Below, piece after piece: positions 41,862-49,001 of a stretch of 64,000 nucleotides of DNA (positions are counted from its first letter, which is position 1; each line of letters begins with the position of its first letter). Source of the stretch: Echinostoma caproni (Eukaryota > Platyhelminthes > Trematoda > Plagiorchiida > Echinostomatidae); assembly GCA_900618425.1 (NCBI GenBank), contig UZAN01039979.1:35106-99105 (forward strand). Reading direction: 5' to 3'. Below the pieces are notes generated by a model, which saw nothing but the letters and a program-made list of their open reading frames with translations, was not told the origin of the DNA and searched no databases. A program made the position numbers and the translations under genes.

Positions 41862-44800
41862 ATCTATCTATTTATATATCTGTCTGTCTGTCTGTCTATC
41901 GGTCGGTCGTTCGGGAGGTAGGTCGGTTGGTCTGTTTGTTTATCGGTAAACTGTTAGTTTCTGATTCCTTCCTGTATGAGCAATAATGTAATACCATTTT
42001 TCGCATCTGGTTCCATTCGTGCAGTCTGAGTTAGGAGCTGTGGCTCAAGGTGAAGAGTTCAGTTGCAACTTGGGAGCGGAGCACGGGATCAAGGTCAACT
42101 ATCGTCCTTTGTTCAAATATCGTGAAAGTTCCGGTTCAGGAAGTAAACATGCCACATTGACCTTCAAACAACTGATTGAAGTAAGGAACACATTCGATCG
42201 CCCAATTCGATTAATGGTTATGGATCAAGTCCCAGTCAGTGGAGAATGCAAAATCAAGGTATGTTTCAGTGAAACTACACTCAGTTCTTTAAAATTGCAC
42301 ACCCTCGGAAAATGGAAAAATTGCTGCAATTTATCGATAACTACTTTTGGAAATTAAGCAAAATCCGCAGTCCATATACTAGTAGTGTTTGACGAACAAA
42401 TGAATTTGCAGAAAATCACAAATAGAAGAAGACCTTGAGCTAACCCAAAGAATGAGAACAGCTATCAATATTTTATTTAAAGGATAATAACATCAGCGAA
42501 ATCATAAAAGCCGAAACTTTATTCCAAATAAGATAGAGAAATTTCAGAGGTGTTGGTTGTAATAAAATTAAGAATGCACACTGTCGCACTCATATAAAGT
42601 AGTCGTTCGTAAAACGTCCTCATGCTGCTAACCTTCTTTTTTGTGTATTGAATATAAAAATGTACAGCCAACATTCAGGAAGGAGGGCCGCGGCCATACA
42701 AAGGCCGCCTGGGGAGAAGGGCGGCGGTGGAGTGGTTCGAACCCGGGTCACAAGTTGGTGACCTAACCACTCGGTCACTACATTTGACATTCACTGTAAA
42801 CATGTCTTTGTTGATTATTTCTGTGGATCAGATGTTTATCATCTCAAAGCAACCCTTGGCATTACGTAGAGCAATTGAATCTCTCACCGGCACCGGAACC
42901 TTAGCTCACCACTTTACTTATGCACGCTGGTGTGAATCGATCATTCTCAGAATTGATCGTAATGGAACACCTTAAGACAGCTTCAGTAAACCGTACATCT
43001 GTGGTGTCTGTGCTCCCCTCGAGTGCATACATTTCGCCATTGATTCTTGCATAAGGTTAGTCTGAGCTAGAGTTTTCAGTTCCGCACAGATTTTCTTCTC
43101 CAGTTCACTTGGATCGACTGGAGTATTGTCAAGCTTAAACTTGGTTTCCTCCCGTAGTACATGTATCATTTCATTTTAGGGTGACTCATCCATCACTGTT
43201 ACCCCGGAACGCGTATTGGGGGCAGCACTATCGTATTTTGATAACCTTCCAATTGTTTTAGTCCTTCGATGTGTGCGTCGGTCAGTAGGGAGTTTCGTAT
43301 TGTACGGTATTGGTTATCTATATCCACTCATTTTGCTTTAAACCAACCCAAATCATCCTCCTTCATCGGCTTCAAACTGACAACCGATCAAAAGGGATTC
43401 CAAGGTCACCTTAAATTTAATATGATTGTTTTTCTTTCTTGGCGGAATACAATAATTTTAATGCTTCGAGTTGCACTCAATTGAGTCGACATGAGGATAA
43501 ATAGCAAAATTTTTAGTGTCGTGTTGTTCGTTGTGATTAGCGATCTTGTTTTAGTCTCGCTGTTCTTATCTCTTTGACATCAAAAATCGATTTGACGGCA
43601 GTATGCACATGTAAAGATGCAACGAACTGATAATAAATACCTTGTGCAAATACATGTTTCTGACTTCTCTATTCAAATTTGTGACGGGAAAACAGTGTTT
43701 TCAAACGCGTTTTGTTATTGTCCATTAAGTCCTGCTTGCAAGGACTGACAATGGTGGCTTATTTTTCGCGAGCAGCGCAAAGTTGACAGAAAACGGCCTC
43801 CTTACCACACCACAGACACAAATGAATGAGAAGAGAGTTGTGGACGGTCTCGTGAATTCTGATCAGATTTTGCTGTTGACCAATTTCCCTGAGAATTAGC
43901 TGTCAATTCGACCCAACAGTGCGTTCCCGACTTAGTGATTCACCCGGTAGTACAAAGTGAGACAGCTGAGAAACATCTTCACTGATGTCGACTAACGCCC
44001 ATATTGGCATATATCACATGATCAAAGGTTATCCTCTCACTTGACCTCTCAAACCCGCGCGGGGAGTGACTGCCCTCACTCTAAAACAAACAACGTGCAT
44101 TACTAATCGCTTGAGTCGATAATCGTCCCGACCAATGCCTCGCTTGATCCTCTGTCGGTCAGCTTGTTACACGCATAAACAGAAATGCACAGGCCGAACG
44201 CATAGTTCTACTTGAATCAATTTGGTCTAACTACCTAGCCTAGACGACCCTTCTATCACTGGGCAAATCAAAAAGAAAGAGAACTTGAATATCAAAAGCT
44301 TGAATATTCCCATAATAGCATTGAGAAAACGAGTCGGTGAGCGAACAATTGTTTTCGGATATTCCTAGTCATACTCTTACATATCATACAGTGAAAAAAA
44401 AATTATTACATAACGATAGCCATTGGCCCATTTCAAGGTTCCACACCCGTCACTGCCTACCTCCGAATATTGACCTTGAAATGAGCCAATGGCTATCGTT
44501 ATGTAATAATTTTTTTTTCACTGTATGATATGTAAGAGCATGACTAGGACAACTTGAATATCAGTTAGATTATTACCTAAAATTAAATAAGTTTTACAGT
44601 TTCCATTTTGCAACATAGTATAGGAGGATTTGATTCAATTTCATGGAAGGAATTCATCGTGTATAGGGCAAATGAAGCGTGAAATGAAACAGAATCAAAT
44701 CCTCCTATACTTTCAGGCAACAATTAATCGCCGGAGTTCACTACAGAAAGTGGTGTTCGTCAGGGTTGTTCTCCTTATTTCCGTTTCTATATAACTTTGT

Positions 44801-47551
44801 CATATACGTAATTCTTGAAACAACTCTATCCCGTAAGCGGAGAGCGGAGTCGATTTGCTCCCGGGTGGTAGACAGTCTTATCTGGAGTATGCAGAGCACA
44901 TTGTGCTACTAAGTGAAGATCTAGGCAAGTTCCAATCTTTCTGGATAGTTTGAGTGTTAGCGTATCTATGTTTGGTATGTGTTTTACACCTTCAAATTGT
45001 AAAATGTTGCTAGAAGTTTGGGTTGGTCCAGCTACCACCATCACCCTGACTGGGGAAGTTACTAGAGGAAATAGATAGATTTTGCTATCTGGGTAGCTAT
45101 TTCTCACCTGGCGGACGCGTCACAGATGAAGTGTCGGCTAGGAAAAAGAAGGCTCGTTTGGCATTTGTCAAATTGAGACATTTGTGGTGCCGTCGCGAAA
45201 TCCGGCTGTCCGTGAAGGGTGGAGTGTATGCTGCAGCAGTTCGACCAATGGTGCTACACGCTGCAGACAATTGGCCACTACGGGAACGGGATAAAAATAG
45301 ATTGGCGGTGTACGAGTGTGATGGGGAAACCGGACGAGCATTACTGACATTAGGCGTGGAGTTTTAGGTAATCGCGGTCATCCACTGGAGCAAGTGGTTG
45401 ATCTCAATAGGCTACAGACGTGCTGCGATTGTCGCCAAACAGGTTTCCACGGTGAGCGATATTTGCCGAAGCTGGACGCGAATGAAAAAAGATCAAGGGC
45501 GGTCAAACTAAGACCTGGCATGAGGGTATAAAAACCCTAACCAGGAGACTGGGTCACATAGGTCCCGTTAGGCTCCCTGGTTGGGGACCCCGAGATGATG
45601 GTCACCGATGGTTAGAGACGGCTGGTTGTCGTAAACAGTGGCGCTCTTGCATCTACTCAATATTCTGGCAACCGCAGTCTTTATGAATTCTCTGTCATCT
45701 TTAATTGGCTTTAAACATTCCAATATTCATTCTACTGAGTTTAGTCAAATGAGCGGCTAAAAGACAGCCACCAAAACCGGTGCACGAAAGTGCATGGTTA
45801 ATGGTTGTAAAAAGTGAATGGAACTGATGTAGTACTTCCTGCATGATTTCCAAGTTGCCGTGACCTAGTGACGTGAAACATGGTGCACCATTCTTCCCTC
45901 CTGTCTCTCATACAATCACTGTGACTCCTAACGGACTTATGGGATCTATGTGGACTGGTTGGCGAATAACTGAAGGCAACTGTTTTTTTCTACTGAACGT
46001 GTGTTTTGATGTAATAATAGGCATATTCTTGGAATTGAATCTAAAGTTCATCTGAGTGACTAACAGGTTAGTGTCGAATATATATTTGAAGCTGTATTCA
46101 CACCTTAAGTCAGCCAGTCCAGTCTAAAGCTCATCCACGGCTTTTCACAGCAAACATTAAGAACGTCTGTTGAACTATCAACTACTGATCACCTGGAATA
46201 GATTCAACACGAACAGCCCTTCCGTAAGTTGAAACTCCCTTTAAATAATTTGAAGTCTGTCTGATCTAGTACCAACAAGGTTCATCGCTTTTCTGCAGAT
46301 CAGAACTTTCCTGTGCAGTTCTAACATTCGTATGTTTCATTAGCAAACTGCATTCTTGCGTTATTAAATGTTAGTGTCCTTGTGAGATATTACCTTTTCC
46401 GATTGACTTGATACACGATAATCTTCCGTTGGATTCAAACTTTTTGATTATCTGCCACAAAATGCTATATATATATTTTTCCACAGAGCTTTGGGTAGAT
46501 TTGATCCAGTCAAACGGATGCAATGGCCACTGATGCAGCAGGAGCCTTTTAGAATCAATGTTATTGGTAAAACTATTCGGAGTGGTTGTCTGAACAGCGT
46601 AAATAATAGAGATATCTACTTTTTAGAGGCCCTACACTGTGACTTTGTACAGGAATCGGTCTTGAAAACATTGAAATTCTACCAATTTTTTGAACTTACG
46701 ACTTTCGACAAACACGAATGCATACGTACTATTCTCAGAACAAAAGAATGCTTTGCTCTATCTATGGAATGTTAACTTAGATGAAGAGATAAAACTGGCT
46801 CTCATATTCTCTTTTTTCCCCATTCAGGTGAATTTGATCGAGCCATCCATCAAACACCCGGAAAAATACGATCGAAATAAACCCATTCGCATGAACAAGT
46901 TCAACAATGTTGAATGGGATCTTGATCTGCAACCAGGTGGGCTTATTTTTGATATGTTCAGTTTTTTGTACCGAACCGGATAACTGCCTTCTTCTGGATC
47001 GATTGCCTGGCCATTTGTATCCTCATCAGTCAGTTATCTATCAGTTCATGTTACGAATATCAGATCTCTCCTGTGGAATGTGTGGGTTTTAGCAGTGTAC
47101 CAACTACTTCAGAACGTGGTTGACCAGAACTACCGATTTGGGTTTTCCTCAGTTTCCACCGCCCTAATAGTCAATCAGTGACTTTGACCCCTCGATCTAT
47201 CAGCTCCAAGGAAAACCGTAAACCAAATCAGAACCTTTCTGGGGGTTTTGGTAGGCACTCGGGAATCAACGTGACTATTATTGATGGTTAGCGATGATTA
47301 GCCTAATATTGTGCCTCTCTATCAAAATTCTGAATAGATAAACCGAGATTTTGTTTGAGAGCTTAGCTTCTTAAAGGTAGGCTGTTAAAATAGAAATGCA
47401 AATCTCTGTCTGTGTTGAATAACTATGCTAATGAATGTATTGAACTTTTTCTCAATGTTTTTCTTGATTTTCAGGTGAAACTCGAGAGTTGACACTGAAA
47501 TATTCGATCGAGCACCCAGCCAACGAGGATTTAGATGTTACTGAATCATAA
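7358..47551 (+). CDS. DUF4140/DUF4139 (F37C4.5-like) protein, multi-exon gene, 5' end incomplete
   Basis: This span covers ten exons whose GT/AG borders and phases agree throughout (0, 0, 2, 0, 2, 0, 0, 0, 1, stop), giving about 759 residues from 7358. Order in the protein: end of a DUF4140-like domain (RVEIRGAATILDVSF), a first helical segment, a Ser/Arg-rich linker, a second coiled coil, then the DUF4139 beta-rich domain with hallmarks VSYVV..CGWKPAYDIRI, YYGMVQQATGEEW, LLDLQPRYEYVTAPK and WDLDLQPGETRELTLKYSIEHP. The family is known from C. elegans F37C4.5 and from bacterial proteins once called mucoidy inhibitor A; its biochemical function is not established. No signal peptide or membrane segment is seen in the exons found. 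Introns range from about 0.2 to 12.6 kb and carry many mobile elements. No start codon was identified, so the N-terminus is missing. No AATAAA signal was noticed within about 400 bases after the stop. Family assignment is strong; individual exon limits are inferred. Confidence 0.85.
7752..10060. other. Intron, nothing recognised
   Basis: AT-rich intron DNA between the first and second confident exons. It contains a short AAT-type imperfect repeat near 9115-9160. Open frames here have no protein character that I recognise. Confidence 0.6.
10061..10351 (+). CDS. Exon: Ser/Arg-rich linker of the DUF4139-family protein
   Basis: An acceptor (tttggccag) and a donor (gtgagg) bracket 97 open codons in phase 0 at both ends, matching the exons before and after. 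The product is rich in Ser, Arg, Gly, Pro and His (for example SGPVASSSNSRRLSHPLVHG) with no recognisable domain, so it is a likely disordered insertion between the two helical segments. Base composition is GC-richer than the flanking intron, as for the other exons. Inclusion rests on open frame, composition and phase rather than homology. Confidence 0.65.
13568..13592. repeat. (AAT)n microsatellite
   Basis: About eight uninterrupted AAT units (caataataataataataata...) inside an intron. Confidence 0.85.
14505..14560 (-). repeat. tRNA-like fragment with B box
   Basis: On the minus strand the segment reads GCCGGAGTTCGAATCCGGACGG, a good pol III B box (GAGTTCGAATCC) inside a self-complementary T-arm-like hairpin. 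No convincing A box was found upstream, so it is a decayed tRNA-derived repeat rather than a tRNA gene. Confidence 0.4.
16705..16785 (+). repeat. tRNA-like SINE head
   Basis: TTGGCACACTGGTAACAC resembles a tRNA A box and D arm, and GGAGTTCAAAGCCCGGAC resembles a B box and T arm about 40 bases further on. The rest does not fold as a tRNA. Probably the head of a tRNA-derived SINE. Confidence 0.4.
17584..17777 (+). CDS. Exon: coiled-coil spacer of the DUF4139-family protein
   Basis: The exon begins after gggtattttag and ends at cacg|gtgagt (64 codons plus 2 bases). It encodes a dense charged helix, including RFLNVYEEQAERLDQSLMDA and VQARIEAIEKELRDIELKQ, with clear heptad spacing. The family characteristically has such a coiled coil between its two beta-rich domains. 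The leftover CG joins a C at 30384 to give Arg. The antisense open frames over this exon are shadows. Confidence 0.85.
18041..18060. repeat. (TA)n microsatellite
   Basis: About nine consecutive TA dinucleotides in an intron. Confidence 0.8.
22988..23165 (-). repeat. tRNA-derived SINE-like element, family 2
   Basis: On the minus strand it starts GCGTGGTAGCTGAGTGGATA, containing a near-perfect A box (TAGCTGAGTGG), with a B-box-like GGTTCCAGGTCC about 40 bases later. A unique body follows (ATTGGGTCGATGGATTCGCA) and a tail CTTCTTAGCTTTTCAGTTCA. A second copy of body and tail lies at 31010-31165 and a tail-only fragment at about 44650-44690. Confidence 0.6.
28981..29101 (-). repeat. tRNA-derived SINE-like element, family 1, best-preserved copy
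   Basis: On the minus strand, 29087 back to 29007 reads as a tRNA-like unit. It has a perfect A box (TGGCTCAGCTGG), a D arm GCTC/GAGC, and an anticodon-like stem-loop GCGCT-GTACAAC-AGCGT (would-be anticodon ACA). A long variable segment and a perfect B box within GTGGGTTCAAATCCCAC follow, then a GCCTCG/CGAGGC closing stem. Spacing is off for a normal tRNA (extra base before the anticodon stem, about 14-base variable region). A tail CTACTGAACTTTTCACAATT shared with other copies follows, so a SINE is more likely than a functional tRNA gene. Confidence 0.65.
29106..29225 (+). repeat. tRNA-derived SINE-like element, family 1, head-to-head partner
   Basis: It aligns end to end with the preceding minus-strand copy: GGCCTCG start, CTGGTAGAACG (A-box region), a good B box (GAGTTCGAATCTC), closing CGGGGC and the tail CTACTGAACATTTCACAATT. 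It is more diverged in the A box and anticodon region. The two heads are separated by only a few bases, giving an imperfect inverted repeat of about 120 bp per arm. Confidence 0.65.
30384..30513 (+). CDS. Exon: start of DUF4139 domain
   Basis: This exon has one base plus 43 codons between tttttattcag and gtgagt. ELSVLVEPRETGQVEMLVSY followed by VVGRCGWKPAYDIRIFNSDG is the signature opening of DUF4139: a beta strand, then the W-P-x-Y-D-x-R motif. It follows a 12.6-kb intron, the longest in the gene. Confidence 0.9.
30514..32670. other. Intron with one SINE-like insertion
   Basis: AT-rich intron. Apart from the family-2 SINE-like copy at about 31010-31165, nothing was recognised. Confidence 0.6.
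31010..31165 (-). repeat. SINE-like element, family 2, second copy
   Basis: The + strand stretch gcgtgaaatgaaaagctaag, then gaagcatta and ctggttgggttt, parallels the copy at 22988-23165 over its tail and body. The tRNA-like head is degraded (ccaccaggtagctg remains at the far end). Confidence 0.55.
32671..32807 (+). CDS. Exon: DUF4139 domain, YYG/TGEEW motif
   Basis: The exon begins after tgtattacag and ends at aaaaga|gtaagt (45 codons plus GA). IVYYGMVQQATGEEW matches the DUF4139 pattern 'tYYg.v.Q.TGEdW', followed by the usual strand of small and hydroxyl residues (MTLSTTLPGTGG). The leftover GA plus T at 33003 encodes Asp. Confidence 0.9.
33003..33189 (+). CDS. Exon: Pro/Ser/Arg-rich insertion within DUF4139
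   Basis: The exon follows a short intron (32808-33002, the shortest in the gene) and ends at gacatggat|gtgagt in phase 0 after 62 codons. The product is Pro-, Ser-, Gln- and Arg-rich with no domain and is likely a disordered loop between the two halves of DUF4139. Bacterial members also have variable sequence at this place. Support comes from phase, splice sites and higher GC content. Confidence 0.75.
33545..36260 (-). mobile_element. Decayed CR1/jockey-like non-LTR retrotransposon
   Basis: Read from 36260 down, the order is that of a CR1-type ORF2. An endonuclease start (LNHKIRVAELN then WDIIAITEKWLS, CDLPRLAGGVSLYVCDELQ) is followed by the endonuclease middle (GVVYRPP). The reverse transcriptase at 34934-34500 shows WKQGSLSPIYKGGYRSDP, SIAQHRFKQKRSCPINLLLV and LDAIYLNLSKVFDRVNHQ (catalytic region A, with the usual AFDxVNH reading VFDRVNH). 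The C-terminal end near 33560-33950 has APTVGSFKRRLDETLAHLR. Every domain carries stops and frameshifts, so the copy is dead. It lies antisense inside an intron of the host gene. The 5' end, ORF1 and target-site duplications were not found. Confidence 0.8.
34500..34934 (-). pseudogene. CR1-like reverse transcriptase fragment
   Basis: This is the longest open piece (144 codons) of the antisense CR1-like element. It covers RT fingers and palm motifs up to block A (LSKVFDRVNH, where active copies usually have FSKAFDRVNH). The catalytic YADD block is outside the open piece and was not found intact. Not functional as it stands. Confidence 0.8.
36600..37860 (-). pseudogene. Unrecognised antisense coding remnant, probably from a mobile element
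   Basis: Several open pieces on the minus strand read like parts of one protein in different frames. In order these are 37854-37660 (FGLLMTTPSGIFSHIKLSIM, DHREFLLRKQQGEW), about 37595-37480 (ELTRSVHRQFGKDVNLEAY), 37282-36920 (CISKTIQRYLGLKELRKAP, VEFIFDGLLAYIFTATQPVA) and about 36850-36760 (KYGQI/KFLHS ... EWKHICQGCSVEIYG in a second frame). Composition and lack of low complexity suggest a true ancient coding region, broken by frameshifts. I could not assign it to a transposase or retroelement family. Position, beside the CR1-like element in an intron, suggests mobile origin. Confidence 0.45.
39386..39910 (+). CDS. Exon: largest exon, linker plus second half of DUF4139
   Basis: The exon has 175 codons, phase 0 at both ends, with acceptor gttgtttag and donor gtacgt. 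The first 100 or so residues are Ser-, Thr-, Pro- and Gly-rich (runs such as PTPQPPQSSS). The last 75 match the second DUF4139 half: VTVGLLDLQPRYEYVTAPK, then SLHAYLKATAVNRSDFYIL and AGQTNIYADNTFIGK, the conserved 'll.G..nvy.dg.fvG' strand pair. The conserved portion is uninterrupted. Confidence 0.9.
39911..42024. other. Intron with compound microsatellite
   Basis: AT-rich intron with no recognised coding content. It ends with the TTTA/TCTA/TGTC microsatellite at 41798-41950. Confidence 0.6.
41798..41950. repeat. Compound tetranucleotide microsatellite
   Basis: Successive blocks: TTTA units, then about 13 TCTA units (41813-41865), then TGTC units (41881-41897), then degenerate GGTC/GGTT/TGTT units. 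All share a four-base period. It lies about 75 bases upstream of the exon at 42025. Confidence 0.9.
42025..42258 (+). CDS. Exon: DUF4139, second half continued
   Basis: The exon has 78 codons between cattcgtgcag and gtatgt, phase 0 at both ends. EEFSCNLGAEHGIKVNYRP and QLIEVRNTFDRPIRLMVMDQ followed by VPVSGECKIK match the family motifs 'F.l.lG.D..i.v' and 'v.N.......v.v.DqvP.S.d..IkV'. It lies just after a long (TCTA)n tract in the preceding intron. Confidence 0.9.
42690..42785 (-). repeat. tRNA-like SINE head
   Basis: On the minus strand it reads GTGACCGAGTGGTTAGGTCA (A-box and D-arm like), then about 10 bases later CCCGGGTTCGAACCAC (B-box and T-arm like). The two arms are too close together for a full tRNA. 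It is followed by a GC-rich tail (GCCGCC-rich). Interpreted as a tRNA-derived repeat. Confidence 0.45.
44364..44548. repeat. Long hairpin (foldback/MITE-like element)
   Basis: Two 76-bp arms (44364-44439 and 44473-44548) are reverse complements with only two mismatches and enclose a 33-bp loop. The arms begin CCTAGTCAT and contain an A9 tract opposite a T9 tract. The near-identity of the arms suggests a recent insertion or duplication. A 13-bp direct repeat (aacttgaatatca) lies at 44282-44294 and 44551-44563 and may mark a larger insertion. Confidence 0.85.
44618..44710. repeat. Second hairpin enclosing a SINE tail fragment
   Basis: A perfect 19-bp inverted repeat (gtataggaggatttgattc at 44618-44636 and its complement at 44692-44710) encloses 55 bases. 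Most of the enclosed sequence matches the tail of the family-2 SINE-like copies (cgtgtatagggcaaatgaag, gcgtgaaatgaaa). Confidence 0.75.
44715..45690 (+). mobile_element. 3' part of an RTE-like non-LTR retrotransposon
   Basis: It begins at the RT motif SGVRQGCSPYFRFYI (44740) and runs through the thumb region (LDSLSVSVSMFGMCF, PSNCKMLLEVWVGPA). The C-terminal domain is open at 45128-45366: KARLAFVKLRHLWCRREIRL and YAAAVRPMVLHAADNWPLR. After a frameshift it continues with LGNRGHPLEQVVDLNR. Stops and shifts make it inactive. The YADD block is damaged. It is in the same orientation as the host gene. The element at 51000-53040 is of the same family on the other strand. Confidence 0.8.
45128..45367 (+). 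pseudogene. RTE-like reverse transcriptase C-terminal fragment
   Basis: An open piece of about 79 codons covering the conserved region after the RT thumb. Active relatives typically read 'LRHLWRRRDIRLS.KGRVY.AAVRSVLLYG.ETWPLR'; here the order is kept with substitutions. It ends at a stop caused by a frameshift before the LGNRGHPLEQ segment. Confidence 0.8.
46828..46936 (+). CDS. Exon: DUF4139 near C-terminus
   Basis: The exon has 36 codons plus one base between ttccccattcag and gtgggc. It encodes VNLIEPSIKHPEK and ends NNVEWDLDLQPG, the conserved 'l.W.l.L.PGe' strand that closes DUF4139. The phase-1 G is completed by GT in the final exon to give the Gly of PGE. Confidence 0.9.
47475..47551 (+). 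CDS. Exon: last coding exon with stop codon
   Basis: The exon begins after gattttcag, completes the Gly codon and reads ETRELTLKYSIEHPANEDLD before stopping at TAA after 24 further residues. The 'el.l.Y.veyP' strand followed by a short acidic tail is the usual end of this family, so the C-terminus is complete. Confidence 0.9.
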
Positions 47552-48538
47552 AACCTGACCGCGTCTCTGGAAAACGTTTTGTTCACAGTTCAGTGTGAAA
47601 TCATCTCACTCGAACCCTACTAAATCACAGTTAAATGTTCGCACATGTGTTAGATGTGATCAGGTCCTGAAATCGGATTTCAGAAGCTACGGGATCACAT
47701 GCGAACACACGATACTAATATCGTTCCTTTGTTATTCATAGATTGATTCCCCTTCTGATAATCCACATCTCTGTGGGATCATTTGCAAAGTCCGAACCTT
47801 TGCTTGTCAATCGCTCCATAACTAATAATAATAATGATAACAATAATAATAGTATATGAATACACCATTTGTAATGGTTTGCATGAACTGGTGGCATCCA
47901 CCACATCATTGTAACTATGGTTCCAATTAATGATAGAAAAGTGCTGTGAAACAGCTTTTCAGTCTGCACAAAAACTACTCCCTCGCTCTCGGTAGTGTCA
48001 GTTTGTTGTCGTCCCGATGCTCGTACGGAATCGCAACCATACTTCCTGCAAACCAAGTGTGATACCGGCGCACAATGATTTTCTGAGGAGAAATTGAATC
48101 GGCAATGGTGTTCAAAGTTGGCCCCTTTCGTCCCAGTTCCTCTTCCCATCGACGAGGATTTCGAAAAAAACACTACATGAGAGGTTAAGCACGCCATAAT
48201 TACAAACGTGATTTGTGGTCTTTTCTTTTCTGTTCTTTTTGTTGATCAATCTTTTCTGTTTGGTTCTTTGAATTACACATGGATGGTTATTTCAATTGTT
48301 ACTATGTGCGATGTTTTGAATTCTTTCGATAACCTGCCCCACCTCCCAGTCTCATCATGAACATTATAATAATTCTCTTATTGTTACCATTACACCTGTA
48401 ATATTCCCGCTAACCTCAACCGCTACCATCGGTTGTGCTATCGAAAGCACATTAGATCCCGTGTTCTCGTATTTGTGCATGTCGGCTGTTGTTAGACTTC
48501 CCGTACTGAGTTCTCTCACCTAAACTGCTGATCATCTC
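47552..48538. other. 3' flank of the DUF4139-family gene
   Basis: Presumed 3' untranslated and intergenic DNA. An imperfect AAT/AAC tract lies at about 47824-47855. No clear AATAAA was noticed in the first few hundred bases. The 153-codon antisense open frame at 47736-48197 has no recognised domain. Confidence 0.5.
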
Positions 48539-49001
48539 NNNNNNNNNNNNNNNNNNNNNNNNNNNNNNNNNNNNNNNNNNNNNNNNNNNNNNNNNNNNNN
48601 NNNNNNNNNNNNNNNNNNNNNNNNNNNNNNNNNNNNNNNNNNNNNNNNNNNNNNNNNNNNNNNNNNNNNNNNNNNNNNNNNNNNNNNNNNNNNNNNNNNN
48701 NNNNNNNNNNNNNNNNNNNNNNNNNNNNNNNNNNNNNNNNNNNNNNNNNNNNNNNNNNNNNNNNNNNNNNNNNNNNNNNNNNNNNNNNNNNNNNNNNNNN
48801 NNNNNNNNNNNNNNNNNNNNNNNNNNNNNNNNNNNNNNNNNNNNNNNNNNNNNNNNNNNNNNNNNNNNNNNNNNNNNNNNNNNNNNNNNNNNNNNNNNNN
48901 NNNNNNNNNNNNNNNNNNNNNNNNNNNNNNNNNNNNNNNNNNNNNNNNNNNNNNNNNNNNNNNNNNNNNNNNNNNNNNNNNNNNNNNNNNNNNNNNNNNN
49001 N
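48539..49001. other. Assembly gap (N run)
   Basis: 463 consecutive N bases. Open frames crossing it are artefacts. Confidence 1.

Larger units (their letters stand above)
42259..46827. other. Intron (4.6 kb) with SINE-like, foldback and RTE-like insertions
   Basis: It contains a tRNA-like fragment (42690-42785), a long hairpin (44364-44548), a second hairpin (44618-44710) and the 3' half of an RTE-like retrotransposon (44715-45690). The rest is AT-rich and featureless. Confidence 0.65.

Noticed and set aside
41813..41865. CRISPR-like array
   Set aside because: The repeat is a simple TCTA microsatellite without spacers, in a eukaryotic intron.
47736..48197. 153-codon antisense open frame after the gene
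   Set aside because: It is partly built of repeated Leu codons arising from the AAT/AAC tract, with no recognisable family.
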